This document shows positions 16,514 to 22,783 of a stretch of DNA of 22,783 nt, piece after piece. Location: NCBI GenBank assembly GCA_021788365.1, contig JAJYKS010000013.1:1-22783 (forward strand), given 5' to 3'. Under the pieces are notes generated by a model, which was given only the letters and a program-made list of their open reading frames with translations, had not been told where the DNA came from and ran no database searches. How positions within the stretch are numbered: position 1 is the first letter of the stretch; the number at the start of each line of letters is the position of its first letter. Source of the DNA: a bacterium. Its GTDB lineage: Bacteria; Patescibacteria; Microgenomatia; UBA1400; UBA12108. The position numbers were made by a program, and so were the translations under genes.

Positions 16514-17062
16514 CTATTTACCCTTGTTCGCCTTATCTAACATTAGTTCGTACCTAAATTTTCTCATAGAGTCGTGAATCTCAAATCTGAATTCCGGATA
16601 TCGCTTCATTCTTGAGTGCATATTATCCATAAAACCAACCATCTTCTTTTGTAGCCCATGCCAATAATTCAATTCTGGGTTAACAGCTGACCTCGGTAAC
16701 GTTATGTGTAGATCGGTTGAGAGCGATATTGAATCCTCGTTGATAGGTATTGTTCCCATACGTATTTCGTCACTATTATCATCAAGCACGATAGCGACTT
16801 CCATCCCTAGATCGGTAAAAAACCCGATTCTTTCGAGCTTTACATATTTTTCTTCGCTTACTTTATTGTAGATTGAGATATAGTATGGTTCTCGTTTTTC
16901 TCTAGCTGCCATGTATGTTTTTTCTGCCGCTTCCAAATCCTGCTGCAACGCTTCTAGCGGCATACTACCAAACGATTCGACAGAGTGTTGGAACAAGTTA
17001 CATTGGAATCTACGAACTTGTGTATCGACTTCATGGCTAAATTTCTCTAGACTGGCTTGCAT
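16514..17062 (-). CDS. Soluble protein of unknown function within the glycosylation operon
   Basis: I do not recognise this 182-residue protein. It has no signal peptide and no membrane segment. Residues 1-60 are strongly helical and charged (Q-Q-D-L-E-A-A-E-K-T near 40-49) and may form a coiled coil. Residues 65-125 look like a beta-rich domain (V-K-L-E-R-I-G-F-F-T, M-E-V-A-I-V-L-D-D, S-L-S-T-D-L-H-I-T). The end is helical and basic. It has a strong ribosome binding site (AAGGTGA, nine bases before the ATG) and starts two bases after the GT39 stop. Its G+C is low: 95 of 240 bases at 16561-16800, far below the genes to its left. Together with the lack of a carbohydrate-related motif this suggests a recent insertion into the operon, possibly a regulatory or unrelated gene. 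Confidence 0.7.
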   Translation of the reverse strand: MQASLEKFSHEVDTQVRRFQCNLFQHSVESFGSMPLEALQQDLEAAEKTYMAAREKREPYYISIYNKVSEEKYVKLERIGFFTDLGMEVAIVLDDNSDEIRMGTIPINEDSISLSTDLHITLPRSAVNPELNYWHGLQKKMVGFMDNMHSRMKRYPEFRFEIHDSMRKFRYELMLDKANKGK

Positions 17063-17064
17063 GG

Positions 17065-18726
17065 CTACTTGTCACCTTTGACGAGAAGGAAGGCAATCGA
17101 GCCGTCGGGGTAGCGGACGGTATCTACAATATCTGAGTCGGGGTAGAAGTCGTCGGCTTTGCCGATATACAGGGTATGGGGGTCACGCGGTTCTTTGGCC
17201 CAGTCGATGTACTTGAACGAATATTTGCCTATCCCATACTCCGGTAGCTGGTCCAGCCACGGGCGCCCCTCGGACTCATACCCAAGATTTTTTATATTTT
17301 CTTTTTGATACGTTGCAGGATCCCATGCGTTGTAAAACGCGAGGAACAGTTGGGGCTCGCCGTACCACTTAGTCATGACAACCTGGTTATACTCACCACT
17401 GTGGGCGGCAAGGTATTTGGCAACTTGCTGATACCCATATTGCCAGTCGCGAGCATAGGCAACCGGATACCAAAGGAAATACATAGTCATGTAGACTAGT
17501 ATTTCAATTATCAAGATCCAATTTACTATTTTCAAATGTTTAGGCTTCAAGGAAGCAAAGCCGAGGGCGGCGAGAAAAATCCATCCGGGTGCGGCAAGGA
17601 GCGCACGAAGAATGTGAAAGGTATCGCGAGTGACGGCCGCGGGAATGATGCCGATCGCGATCAACGCGATCGGAAGAAGAGAGACTCTAGATTCTAGGAG
17701 AGAGGAACGTTTCATTTTATTGCTACATAGCAGATAGAGGCCGTAGAGTGCGGCAAAAAATTCGGTCACGTATAGGACGCCGTGGAAGCGAAGGTGTTGT
17801 TGGTATTGGTCGCCGGCCTCGATGGAGAGGAGTGCCGGGTTGAAATAGCCTGCGTAGTTATAGACAAATTGTGAGGCAAAAAAGGTTGCTTTATTGAATA
17901 AAAGTTTCCCCCCTATTCCGGATATCGGAAATGATTTGCGGTTGTCTATGAATTCGTTTAGCGTTTTTGTGTCGGTGGTGATGCCCACTTGTGAGAAGCG
18001 TGCTTGTGCCTTGAAATCAAGGAGTATGGGTGCGGCGAATAGCGCGAGCACACCGAATAGGACGATCATTTTCTTTTTATCTTTGTACAAACGGGTGAGC
18101 ACTACCAAAACCACAACGAGGATAGGTACCACTGCTTTGGCGCTATTGTAGGTGTGGGGGGCGAGGCCGAAGGCTAGAGCAGCGAGTAGGATTGAGCGGA
18201 CTGACACACCTGGTGTGTGGGCACTTTTCACACCAGGTGTGATGGGTGCCATGGAGCGGAGGAGGAAATAGACGCCGGCGAGCATGAGGGTGAGCGCAAC
18301 GTTTGCCTCGTAGGCGGGGCGGGAGAGAAAAAATGTCCAGGGAGTGACCGCCATGAGAAATGCTGCCCACAAACCCACTCTTTTTGAGTAGGTCATTTCT
18401 GCAATTTTGTAGACGAGCCACACGGCGATTATGCCAGCCAAGGCTGAGGGGATGCGCACGCTCCACGCGTTTAGCCCAAAAAACTTGACCATTGGGACCA
18501 GAAGATAGATGTACACCGCCGATTTCCATTCCCCATACGAACGGAAGAAGATCGGCATAAATTGTCCCCACTCGTCACGACCGGTTTGGCTAATAGAGTA
18601 GGCGGTATAGCCTTGCGAAACTTCATCCCAGTTTAAGGCAGCAGGGATTTTGTCCAGCATAAGCAGTCGTAGGAATGCGGCTAAAACGAGAATTTGGAAT
18701 AGTCTGTTTGTCAGCAGTTTTTTCAT
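17065..18726 (-). CDS. GT39/PMT-like polytopic glycosyltransferase, N-W-D-E subgroup, with palindromic insert
   Basis: A 553-residue membrane protein paralogous to the one at 10658-12298. The first helix (about 8-24) is followed by L-N-W-D-E-V-S-Q-G-Y (31-40), with D34-E35 as the likely catalytic pair, and T-G-R-D-E-W-G (48-54). The C-terminal external domain has Y-G-E-P-Q-L-F, D-P-A-T-Y-Q-K and a closing Y-P-D-G-S-I-A-F, typical of the subgroup. Between two membrane helices, residues 161-176 hold a repeated T-P-G-V (163-166 and 171-174) absent from the paralog; the DNA there is a pair of palindromes. The start lies three bases after the PIG-V-like gene, with an AAGG directly upstream. The role is sugar transfer from a polyprenyl carrier; the substrate is unknown. 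Confidence 0.88.
   Translation of the reverse strand: MKKLLTNRLFQILVLAAFLRLLMLDKIPAALNWDEVSQGYTAYSISQTGRDEWGQFMPIFFRSYGEWKSAVYIYLLVPMVKFFGLNAWSVRIPSALAGIIAVWLVYKIAEMTYSKRVGLWAAFLMAVTPWTFFLSRPAYEANVALTLMLAGVYFLLRSMAPITPGVKSAHTPGVSVRSILLAALAFGLAPHTYNSAKAVVPILVVVLVVLTRLYKDKKKMIVLFGVLALFAAPILLDFKAQARFSQVGITTDTKTLNEFIDNRKSFPISGIGGKLLFNKATFFASQFVYNYAGYFNPALLSIEAGDQYQQHLRFHGVLYVTEFFAALYGLYLLCSNKMKRSSLLESRVSLLPIALIAIGIIPAAVTRDTFHILRALLAAPGWIFLAALGFASLKPKHLKIVNWILIIEILVYMTMYFLWYPVAYARDWQYGYQQVAKYLAAHSGEYNQVVMTKWYGEPQLFLAFYNAWDPATYQKENIKNLGYESEGRPWLDQLPEYGIGKYSFKYIDWAKEPRDPHTLYIGKADDFYPDSDIVDTVRYPDGSIAFLLVKGDK
18204..18242. repeat. Twin 15-base palindromes, likely short inserted element in a coding region
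   Basis: Two perfect odd-length palindromes lie side by side: ACACACCTGGTGTGT (18204-18218) and TCACACCAGGTGTGA (18228-18242), with nine bases between. Their 13-base cores are exact reverse complements, so they can fold singly or pair as one hairpin with an 11-base loop. The block is 39 bases, keeps the GT39 reading frame and encodes the repeated T-P-G-V. The paralogous gene at 10658-12298 has no matching residues at this site. Confidence 0.8.
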
Positions 18727-18729
18727 ACC

Positions 18730-19851
18730 TTATCCAAACCACCACCCGCGAGTAAAGAGGATAATACCGATTGCGGCGATACCGATACTTACACCATAGT
18801 ACATGGTGCGCGGAGTTTTGGGGAGGAGCGGTACCACGGCGTAGAGCGGGAACAGTGTCAGATAAAAGCGCGGCATGGAGCCGAGGCTGCCGGTTGCGAG
18901 GGGCAAGGCAAGATTCCCCGCGAGATAGACGAGGTAGCTTAGATCAAAGAGCTTTTTCTTGGCCGTGTAGAGGAAGAGTGCGAGCGCCGTCAGTGTTACT
19001 ACTACCTCGAATATGACCACAAGGTGCGTTAGGTCGGGGTGAAAATCGACCGAGATGGCGCGGAAGTACGAGAGAGCGGTGGTAACGGGGGAAGTCGCAG
19101 TTTCTTTGCCCCACGCCGCTTGCGCGTGGTACCAAGCGAGGGGGTCACCGGTCTTTGACCACAAGTATCCCATATACGCGAGAATCCCTGAGGTGGCGAT
19201 AAGCAATCGACCGGCTAGGCGGAGGAGCGAGACGCGGTGTTGCCAAAATTTGATGGCTAAAAAGATCACGAGCAAAAGACCATTGACCCGAGTGGTGGTG
19301 GCAAGCGCTACGGCAAGCGCTGCCCTCCCCCACCAACCTCGCTCGGCAAAGTAAAAGGTGAGGGCGGCGAGCGCGAGGAAGACGCTTTCGGTGTAAGCGG
19401 AGGCGAGAAATATTGCACCTGGGGCGATAAGCAGGAACCATGGTGCATACGTACGTTTTATTATTTTTGACCATTTTCCAAGCATGGTGAGCGCGACCCA
19501 CAGACTTCCCTGGGAGACGATGAGCGCGGCAACCAGATAATCGCGAACGACTAATGAAACCGCTTTTATCAAGAGCGGATAGAGCGGAAAAAAGGCATAT
19601 TGTGGGAAGCCATTCCGAACGTGGTAGCCATAGGCGGCAATTGAGAGATAGTGCTCTCCGTCAAAATTGGCAAATGACCAGAAAATAAACTTTGAGCGAA
19701 GGAGTGGCGCGATAAACGAAAGCGGGGCGTAGTGCTCGGGTAACAGTGGATAGCCAATCGTAGCCACAAGACGGATAAGTATATTAAAGGCAATAAGATA
19801 CAGCAGTGACACCCCCCACGATGAACGGAAAAACCGCGCTAACGTTCCCAT
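18730..19851 (-). CDS. PIG-V-like (GT76-type) membrane glycosyltransferase
   Basis: A 373-residue polytopic protein with the full motif series: N-F-D-G-E-H-Y (62-68), F-F-P-L-Y-P (87-92), A-Y-T-E-S (152-156) and T-G-S-L-G-S-M-P-R-F near the C terminus. It is close in layout to the genes at 4605 and 7278, and is the only member in operon B. The expected reaction is outer-face transfer of a hexose from a polyprenyl-phosphate donor. It overlaps the upstream GT2 gene by 13 bases and is followed after three bases by the GT39 gene. A TATACT hexamer lies six bases before its ATG, within the end of the GT2 gene. Confidence 0.86.
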   Translation of the reverse strand: MGTLARFFRSSWGVSLLYLIAFNILIRLVATIGYPLLPEHYAPLSFIAPLLRSKFIFWSFANFDGEHYLSIAAYGYHVRNGFPQYAFFPLYPLLIKAVSLVVRDYLVAALIVSQGSLWVALTMLGKWSKIIKRTYAPWFLLIAPGAIFLASAYTESVFLALAALTFYFAERGWWGRAALAVALATTTRVNGLLLVIFLAIKFWQHRVSLLRLAGRLLIATSGILAYMGYLWSKTGDPLAWYHAQAAWGKETATSPVTTALSYFRAISVDFHPDLTHLVVIFEVVVTLTALALFLYTAKKKLFDLSYLVYLAGNLALPLATGSLGSMPRFYLTLFPLYAVVPLLPKTPRTMYYGVSIGIAAIGIILFTRGWWFG

Positions 19852-20738
19852 AGGGCTAGTATATCGCGATCTTGGCGTACCCAGTGTTTCTGCTCAGCTC
19901 TGCGTTTTTTTAGCGCCATCGGCAGCATGGTGAGTGCGCGAAGTACCGGCATGGGATATTTCACCAGGTAGTAGGGAAGGCGTAAGGCATGGCTCATAAG
20001 AAAGCCGTCGTCGGCAACATTTTTCCAAATGAATAGGAATTGGTTACGCTGGGCTGTTGCCATCACAAACTCTTTGGTAAAGTTGCTGGCAATGACACTT
20101 TTCTGATGGTCGTGAACGACGTGGCACTCCGGCGCCCACAACACCTGCCATCCTCGTTTCCACGCCCGAAAACCCATGTCGGTATCCTCCCAGTAGAATG
20201 GCTTGTAGAGGAGATCCATCCCCCCAAGCTCCATCCATTTTTTACGGTCAAATGCCGCTTGGCCACCGGATGCCCATAGACTCGGATTGGCTTGATTTTT
20301 ATTTTCTTCTGTTGGTTCTACCTTAAAATGGTGAAAGAGACCACTCTTCCACTCGCCACCCATCCACGCTTCGCCGGAATTGAAGCCAAGCGCATAAACC
20401 GATGGATCTTGAAAGTATTTTATGGCTTGCACAAAACAATCTTTTGAGGGCCGTACATCGGTATTTAAGAGCATAATGAGGTCGCCCTTCGCTAGTTTGA
20501 CCCCGCGGTTTACGGTATAAGAGAATCCCTCATTTTTATTATTCTTATACGCACGCACCTTGTTCCCCAACGATTTTAGGTATCCCCACGAGTCGTCATA
20601 TGCCGAAGCATCATCTACTATGACTATCTCTGCTTTTACTGCTTCGGCTGCGGCAAAGACGTAGCGTAGATTTTGCTTCATTTGCTTTTCACTATTCCAG
20701 CTTGGAATGACTACACTTATTGTTGGCTTTTTTGCCAT
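19839..20738 (-). CDS. GT2 glycosyltransferase, rhamnosyltransferase-like
   Basis: A 299-residue GT-A enzyme. Motifs are V-I-P-S-W-N (10-15), V-D-D-A-S (41-45), N-E-G-F-S (69-73), the metal-binding L-L-N-T-D-V (90-95), A-S-G-G-Q-A-A-F (156-163) and P-F-Y-W-E-D-T-D (180-187), where the E-D is the likely catalytic-base region. This is the pattern of WcaA/RfbN-type enzymes that extend O-antigen-like glycans. Its ribosome binding site is the best in the window: AAGGAGC at 20743-20749, about five bases before the ATG. It lies third in operon B, 29 bases after the GT39 gene. It would act in the cytoplasm on a lipid-linked acceptor; sugar specificity is unknown. Confidence 0.92.
   Translation of the reverse strand: MAKKPTISVVIPSWNSEKQMKQNLRYVFAAAEAVKAEIVIVDDASAYDDSWGYLKSLGNKVRAYKNNKNEGFSYTVNRGVKLAKGDLIMLLNTDVRPSKDCFVQAIKYFQDPSVYALGFNSGEAWMGGEWKSGLFHHFKVEPTEENKNQANPSLWASGGQAAFDRKKWMELGGMDLLYKPFYWEDTDMGFRAWKRGWQVLWAPECHVVHDHQKSVIASNFTKEFVMATAQRNQFLFIWKNVADDGFLMSHALRLPYYLVKYPMPVLRALTMLPMALKKRRAEQKHWVRQDRDILALWER
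19858..19863 (-). promoter_or_regulatory. -10-like TATACT before the PIG-V-like gene of operon B
   Basis: On the minus strand TATACT ends six bases before the ATG at 19851. It lies inside the coding end of the GT2 gene, so it may be coincidence. It has the same hexamer and nearly the same distance as the site before the gene at 16487. Confidence 0.3.
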
Positions 20739-20742
20739 ACTA

Positions 20743-20749
20743 GCTCCTT
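20743..20749 (-). promoter_or_regulatory. Strong Shine-Dalgarno site for the rhamnosyltransferase-like GT2
   Basis: AAGGAGC on the minus strand, with AGGAG five bases before the ATG at 20738. It fixes that start and shows that canonical Shine-Dalgarno initiation is used by some genes here. Confidence 0.75.
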
Positions 20750-20767
20750 CTTTTCACGACAATCCGT

Positions 20768-22129
20768 TCATTTTACACCAGTGACTCCGGCGGCGCGAAA
20801 CCCACCTACCCTGACAATGTCGTGTGCGAGTTCTCCATGAATATAGAGTGGCCCGTCCTGCTTATCCGTGACCAAAACTGCAAAACTTGCCGAGTTGTCT
20901 ATGACTACGTGCTGTACCGATAGAAGCGGGATGATACCCCCCTCCCGTCCGGGGGGAAGGTCAAATTGTAGCGAAAAGGGACTCTGAGGTGTGAGGCGAC
21001 TTGCCAATTCTTGCTTGACTGCAAGCCCGAACGGCAGTGGCGACCATGATAGATGTACTGCAAGGTAGATGGTGACAAGTATTGCTACAACACCTGTAAT
21101 CCAACTGCCAAAAAAACGTCTCACGAGCCCGAACATTATGAGTAATGTGGGTATGTAGGCGGCGGCAAGGTAATACTCGGGAAAGCCCGTATCGCGTAGG
21201 AGCACGGCAAGGATGACATTCCCTATGATTATGAGTGCTGCGCCCTGATACATGGCGGGAAGTAAAAACGCACAGAGTGATGCGAGTAGTACTGCACCGC
21301 CAACGGGGATACTCATGCGAAAGTTGCCGGTAAGGAGTCCTAATGTATTTTTCCCGAGCTTGCCGACAACGTCGTTTATGGCGGTGGCCCACGGCGTGTG
21401 GACTATCTGCCCTGCCGTCCAGGTGGTAAACATGAGCCGGCTATTAAACCACACATGGCGCAGGTCGAAGAAAAAGAGCGGTGAATAGACAAGGAAGGCC
21501 GCGGCGGCGGCAAAGACGTACATCTTCCAGTCACGTGGCCAGCGCACTATCGCGGTGAGCGCGAGAAGTGGGACAAGCGGGACGAGAGATGCGTGAATGT
21601 GCCACGACACGCCAAACATGGCGCCGAGCGCAACAAATGCCCACTTGCTACCCTGGCGCAATTTGCTCCACGCGACGAGCGTAAGCACTGTCCATAATGG
21701 CAAGAGTGCTACATTCCAAGAGACCCGTGCCCAGTCGACCGTAAAGGGTGAGACTGCCCAAATACCCGCCACGGCGAGTGTCACCACACTCCCGGCAAGC
21801 GGGCGGAGGAGCCAGAGTATGGCCACTAGCGCTATAAGATCTATACTCATCGCCGTCACCACAAATGACGCGGGATTCCCGTGCGAGAGGATAAATCCGG
21901 GGAGTAGCAGATAGTAGTAGAGCGGCCCTAAGTGAAAACCGCCATCGCCGCGAGCAACGGGGCCTATCAAGGTAGGCTTGCCGGCGGCAAGTGAAGCTAC
22001 TGCCGAATAGTCTCTATTCTGGTCCCAGTCAAATGGAGCCCGGGCAGCAAAGTGATAAAAACGAACAACGGTAGCTACGAGTATGATTCCCGCGGCGGCG
22101 GCGAGGTACCATTTACTTTTTGTTGCCAT
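20768..22129 (-). CDS. GT39/PMT-like polytopic glycosyltransferase
   Basis: A 453-residue multi-pass membrane protein. After the first helix comes F-D-W-D-Q-N-R-D-Y (33-41), with D36 aligned to D37 of the gene at 816-2282. This is followed by G-G-F-H-L-G-P-L-Y-Y-Y (63-73) and H-G-N-P, which mark the same subgroup as the genes at 816 and 2251. A late W-H-I-H-A-S-L-V-P-L matches F-H-V-H-L-A-L-V-P-L in the 816 gene. The C-terminal 80 residues are polar and external. It overlaps the lipobox gene upstream by 17 bases and has a TATAAA eight bases before its ATG. The predicted function is transfer of a sugar from polyprenyl phosphate to an unknown surface acceptor. Confidence 0.87.
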   Translation of the reverse strand: MATKSKWYLAAAAGIILVATVVRFYHFAARAPFDWDQNRDYSAVASLAAGKPTLIGPVARGDGGFHLGPLYYYLLLPGFILSHGNPASFVVTAMSIDLIALVAILWLLRPLAGSVVTLAVAGIWAVSPFTVDWARVSWNVALLPLWTVLTLVAWSKLRQGSKWAFVALGAMFGVSWHIHASLVPLVPLLALTAIVRWPRDWKMYVFAAAAAFLVYSPLFFFDLRHVWFNSRLMFTTWTAGQIVHTPWATAINDVVGKLGKNTLGLLTGNFRMSIPVGGAVLLASLCAFLLPAMYQGAALIIIGNVILAVLLRDTGFPEYYLAAAYIPTLLIMFGLVRRFFGSWITGVVAILVTIYLAVHLSWSPLPFGLAVKQELASRLTPQSPFSLQFDLPPGREGGIIPLLSVQHVVIDNSASFAVLVTDKQDGPLYIHGELAHDIVRVGGFRAAGVTGVK

Positions 22130-22766
22130 GGCGATTCTTTATAAGCATCCACATGACTGTCCCGAGCAGTACTATGTAGAGCACAATAAATACGGGATCT
22201 TTGGTAAGCCGAACACCTAGCTGTGCTATTGATTCATGAACTGCATCTCCGACACTCTGCTCGTAGAATGACTTAAAGTGAAGGTCGTACTCCGTTATTG
22301 CGCCGTCCAGATATGCTTCTCCCTGGGGGTAGTCACCACCGCCATTTACTTCTATCGATAACGATTCCTTTTGATGAACGAAATCTTCAGGCAACGTATC
22401 TGGAGGCGGCGGTAGTACCTCAATTGCTGCGCGATATTCTTTGTTCGCCGAATTCGCGATCGGCGTAAACTGGAACCGTGTGCAATCCTGATTGTCGATA
22501 TTGCCTCCGGAGAAATCGATTGTCCGGAGTGGCGTTTTGACGCCTCTTTCGTAGAGCATGAAGCGGAGCGGCAGCAATACGCGGTCACGATTTCTAATGC
22601 AAATATCCACGCGGTTCAAGCCGTTTTTGTGCGATAGAAACGTCTGCGAAATAGTGTTTGCAAAGGCATAGGAGAGGTCTTTGACTGAGAGCGGCTGATG
22701 ATTGTCTAGGCGGTTGCAGCCACCAAGAACCACCGCTGCACCGATTACCAAAAGTAGTTTGTTCAT
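22113..22766 (-). CDS. Putative lipoprotein with C-terminal membrane anchor, function unknown
   Basis: A 217-residue protein that I do not recognise as a named family. The N terminus is a lipoprotein-type signal: M-N-K, a hydrophobic stretch, then L-G-G-C with C17 as the predicted lipid-bearing residue. Residues 30-180 look like external beta-rich sequence, including I-D-F-S-G-G and F-Q-F-T-P-I-A-N-S (98-106), G-D-Y-P-Q-G-E-A-Y and D-L-H-F-K-S-F-Y. Residues about 190-208 form a clear membrane helix, followed by a basic tail. A similar order of short motifs occurs, as I recall it, in uncharacterised proteins beside GT-C genes. It is the first visible gene of operon B, with AGAAGG upstream of the ATG. 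It could be an acceptor, a chaperone or a subunit for the membrane enzymes; this is speculation. Confidence 0.75.
   Translation of the reverse strand: MNKLLLVIGAAVVLGGCNRLDNHQPLSVKDLSYAFANTISQTFLSHKNGLNRVDICIRNRDRVLLPLRFMLYERGVKTPLRTIDFSGGNIDNQDCTRFQFTPIANSANKEYRAAIEVLPPPPDTLPEDFVHQKESLSIEVNGGGDYPQGEAYLDGAITEYDLHFKSFYEQSVGDAVHESIAQLGVRLTKDPVFIVLYIVLLGTVMWMLIKNRHGNKK
22138..22143 (-). promoter_or_regulatory. -10-like TATAAA before the GT39 gene at 20768-22129
   Basis: On the minus strand TATAAA ends eight bases before the ATG at 22129, the same spacing as the site before the GT4 gene. It lies within the last codons of the lipobox gene, and no Shine-Dalgarno match is present between it and the start. 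Confidence 0.35.
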
Positions 22767-22783
22767 ACGATTGCCTTCTTCTC

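Noticed and set aside
1..22783. CRISPR array, tRNA, rRNA, insertion sequence or origin
   Set aside because: No spaced direct repeats, cloverleaf-like sequence, transposase motif or DnaA-box cluster was found, and coding sequence fills almost the whole window.

Overview
The window is a dense block of membrane glycosylation genes from a compact bacterial genome. Twenty genes can be supported, with no intergenic gap longer than about 60 bases and many short overlaps. Nineteen lie on the minus strand and one on the plus strand. I see no rRNA, tRNA, CRISPR array, insertion sequence or integrase. Stop codons are used in the standard way (TGA, TAA and TAG all terminate genes). The run of GT39-type proteins with an N-W-D-E start motif, the PIG-V-like proteins and the tight packing resemble loci of the Candidate Phyla Radiation (Patescibacteria, Microgenomates/Parcubacteria-like). 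This assignment rests on gene style only and is not proven.

Layout, read in the direction of minus-strand transcription. Operon B runs from 22766 down to 10658: a lipobox protein, GT39, GT2, PIG-V, GT39, a soluble unknown, GT2, a PTPS-related membrane protein, a DUF2142 protein and GT39. Next comes a single plus-strand GT-C-like gene (9448-10779), whose 3' end overlaps the last gene of operon B tail to tail. Operon A runs from 9408 to the left edge: GT4, PIG-V, a GT2-YdjC deacetylase fusion, PIG-V, a divergent PIG-V, two GT39 proteins, a DPM1-like GT2 and a DUF2304 gene cut by the window edge.

Twelve of the twenty genes encode polytopic membrane proteins of GT-C type. Such enzymes normally take sugars from polyprenyl-phosphate carriers outside the membrane. 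Two GT2 domains (143-814 and the N-terminal half of 5744-7216) look like the synthases that load such carriers. The other GT2 and GT4 proteins would act on the cytoplasmic side. There are no nucleotide-sugar synthesis genes, no flippase and no polymerase in the window. I infer a surface-glycan or glycoprotein assembly line; the acceptor is unknown.

The most notable items are: a single polypeptide joining a polyprenyl-phosphate glycosyltransferase to a YdjC/NaxD/HpnK-type deacetylase; a twin-palindrome insertion that adds about 14 residues in frame to a GT39 gene; recurrent -10-like hexamers 6-8 bases before start codons, suggesting leaderless mRNAs; a 122-base convergent coding overlap; and a GT39 protein in which the expected catalytic Asp is Glu.
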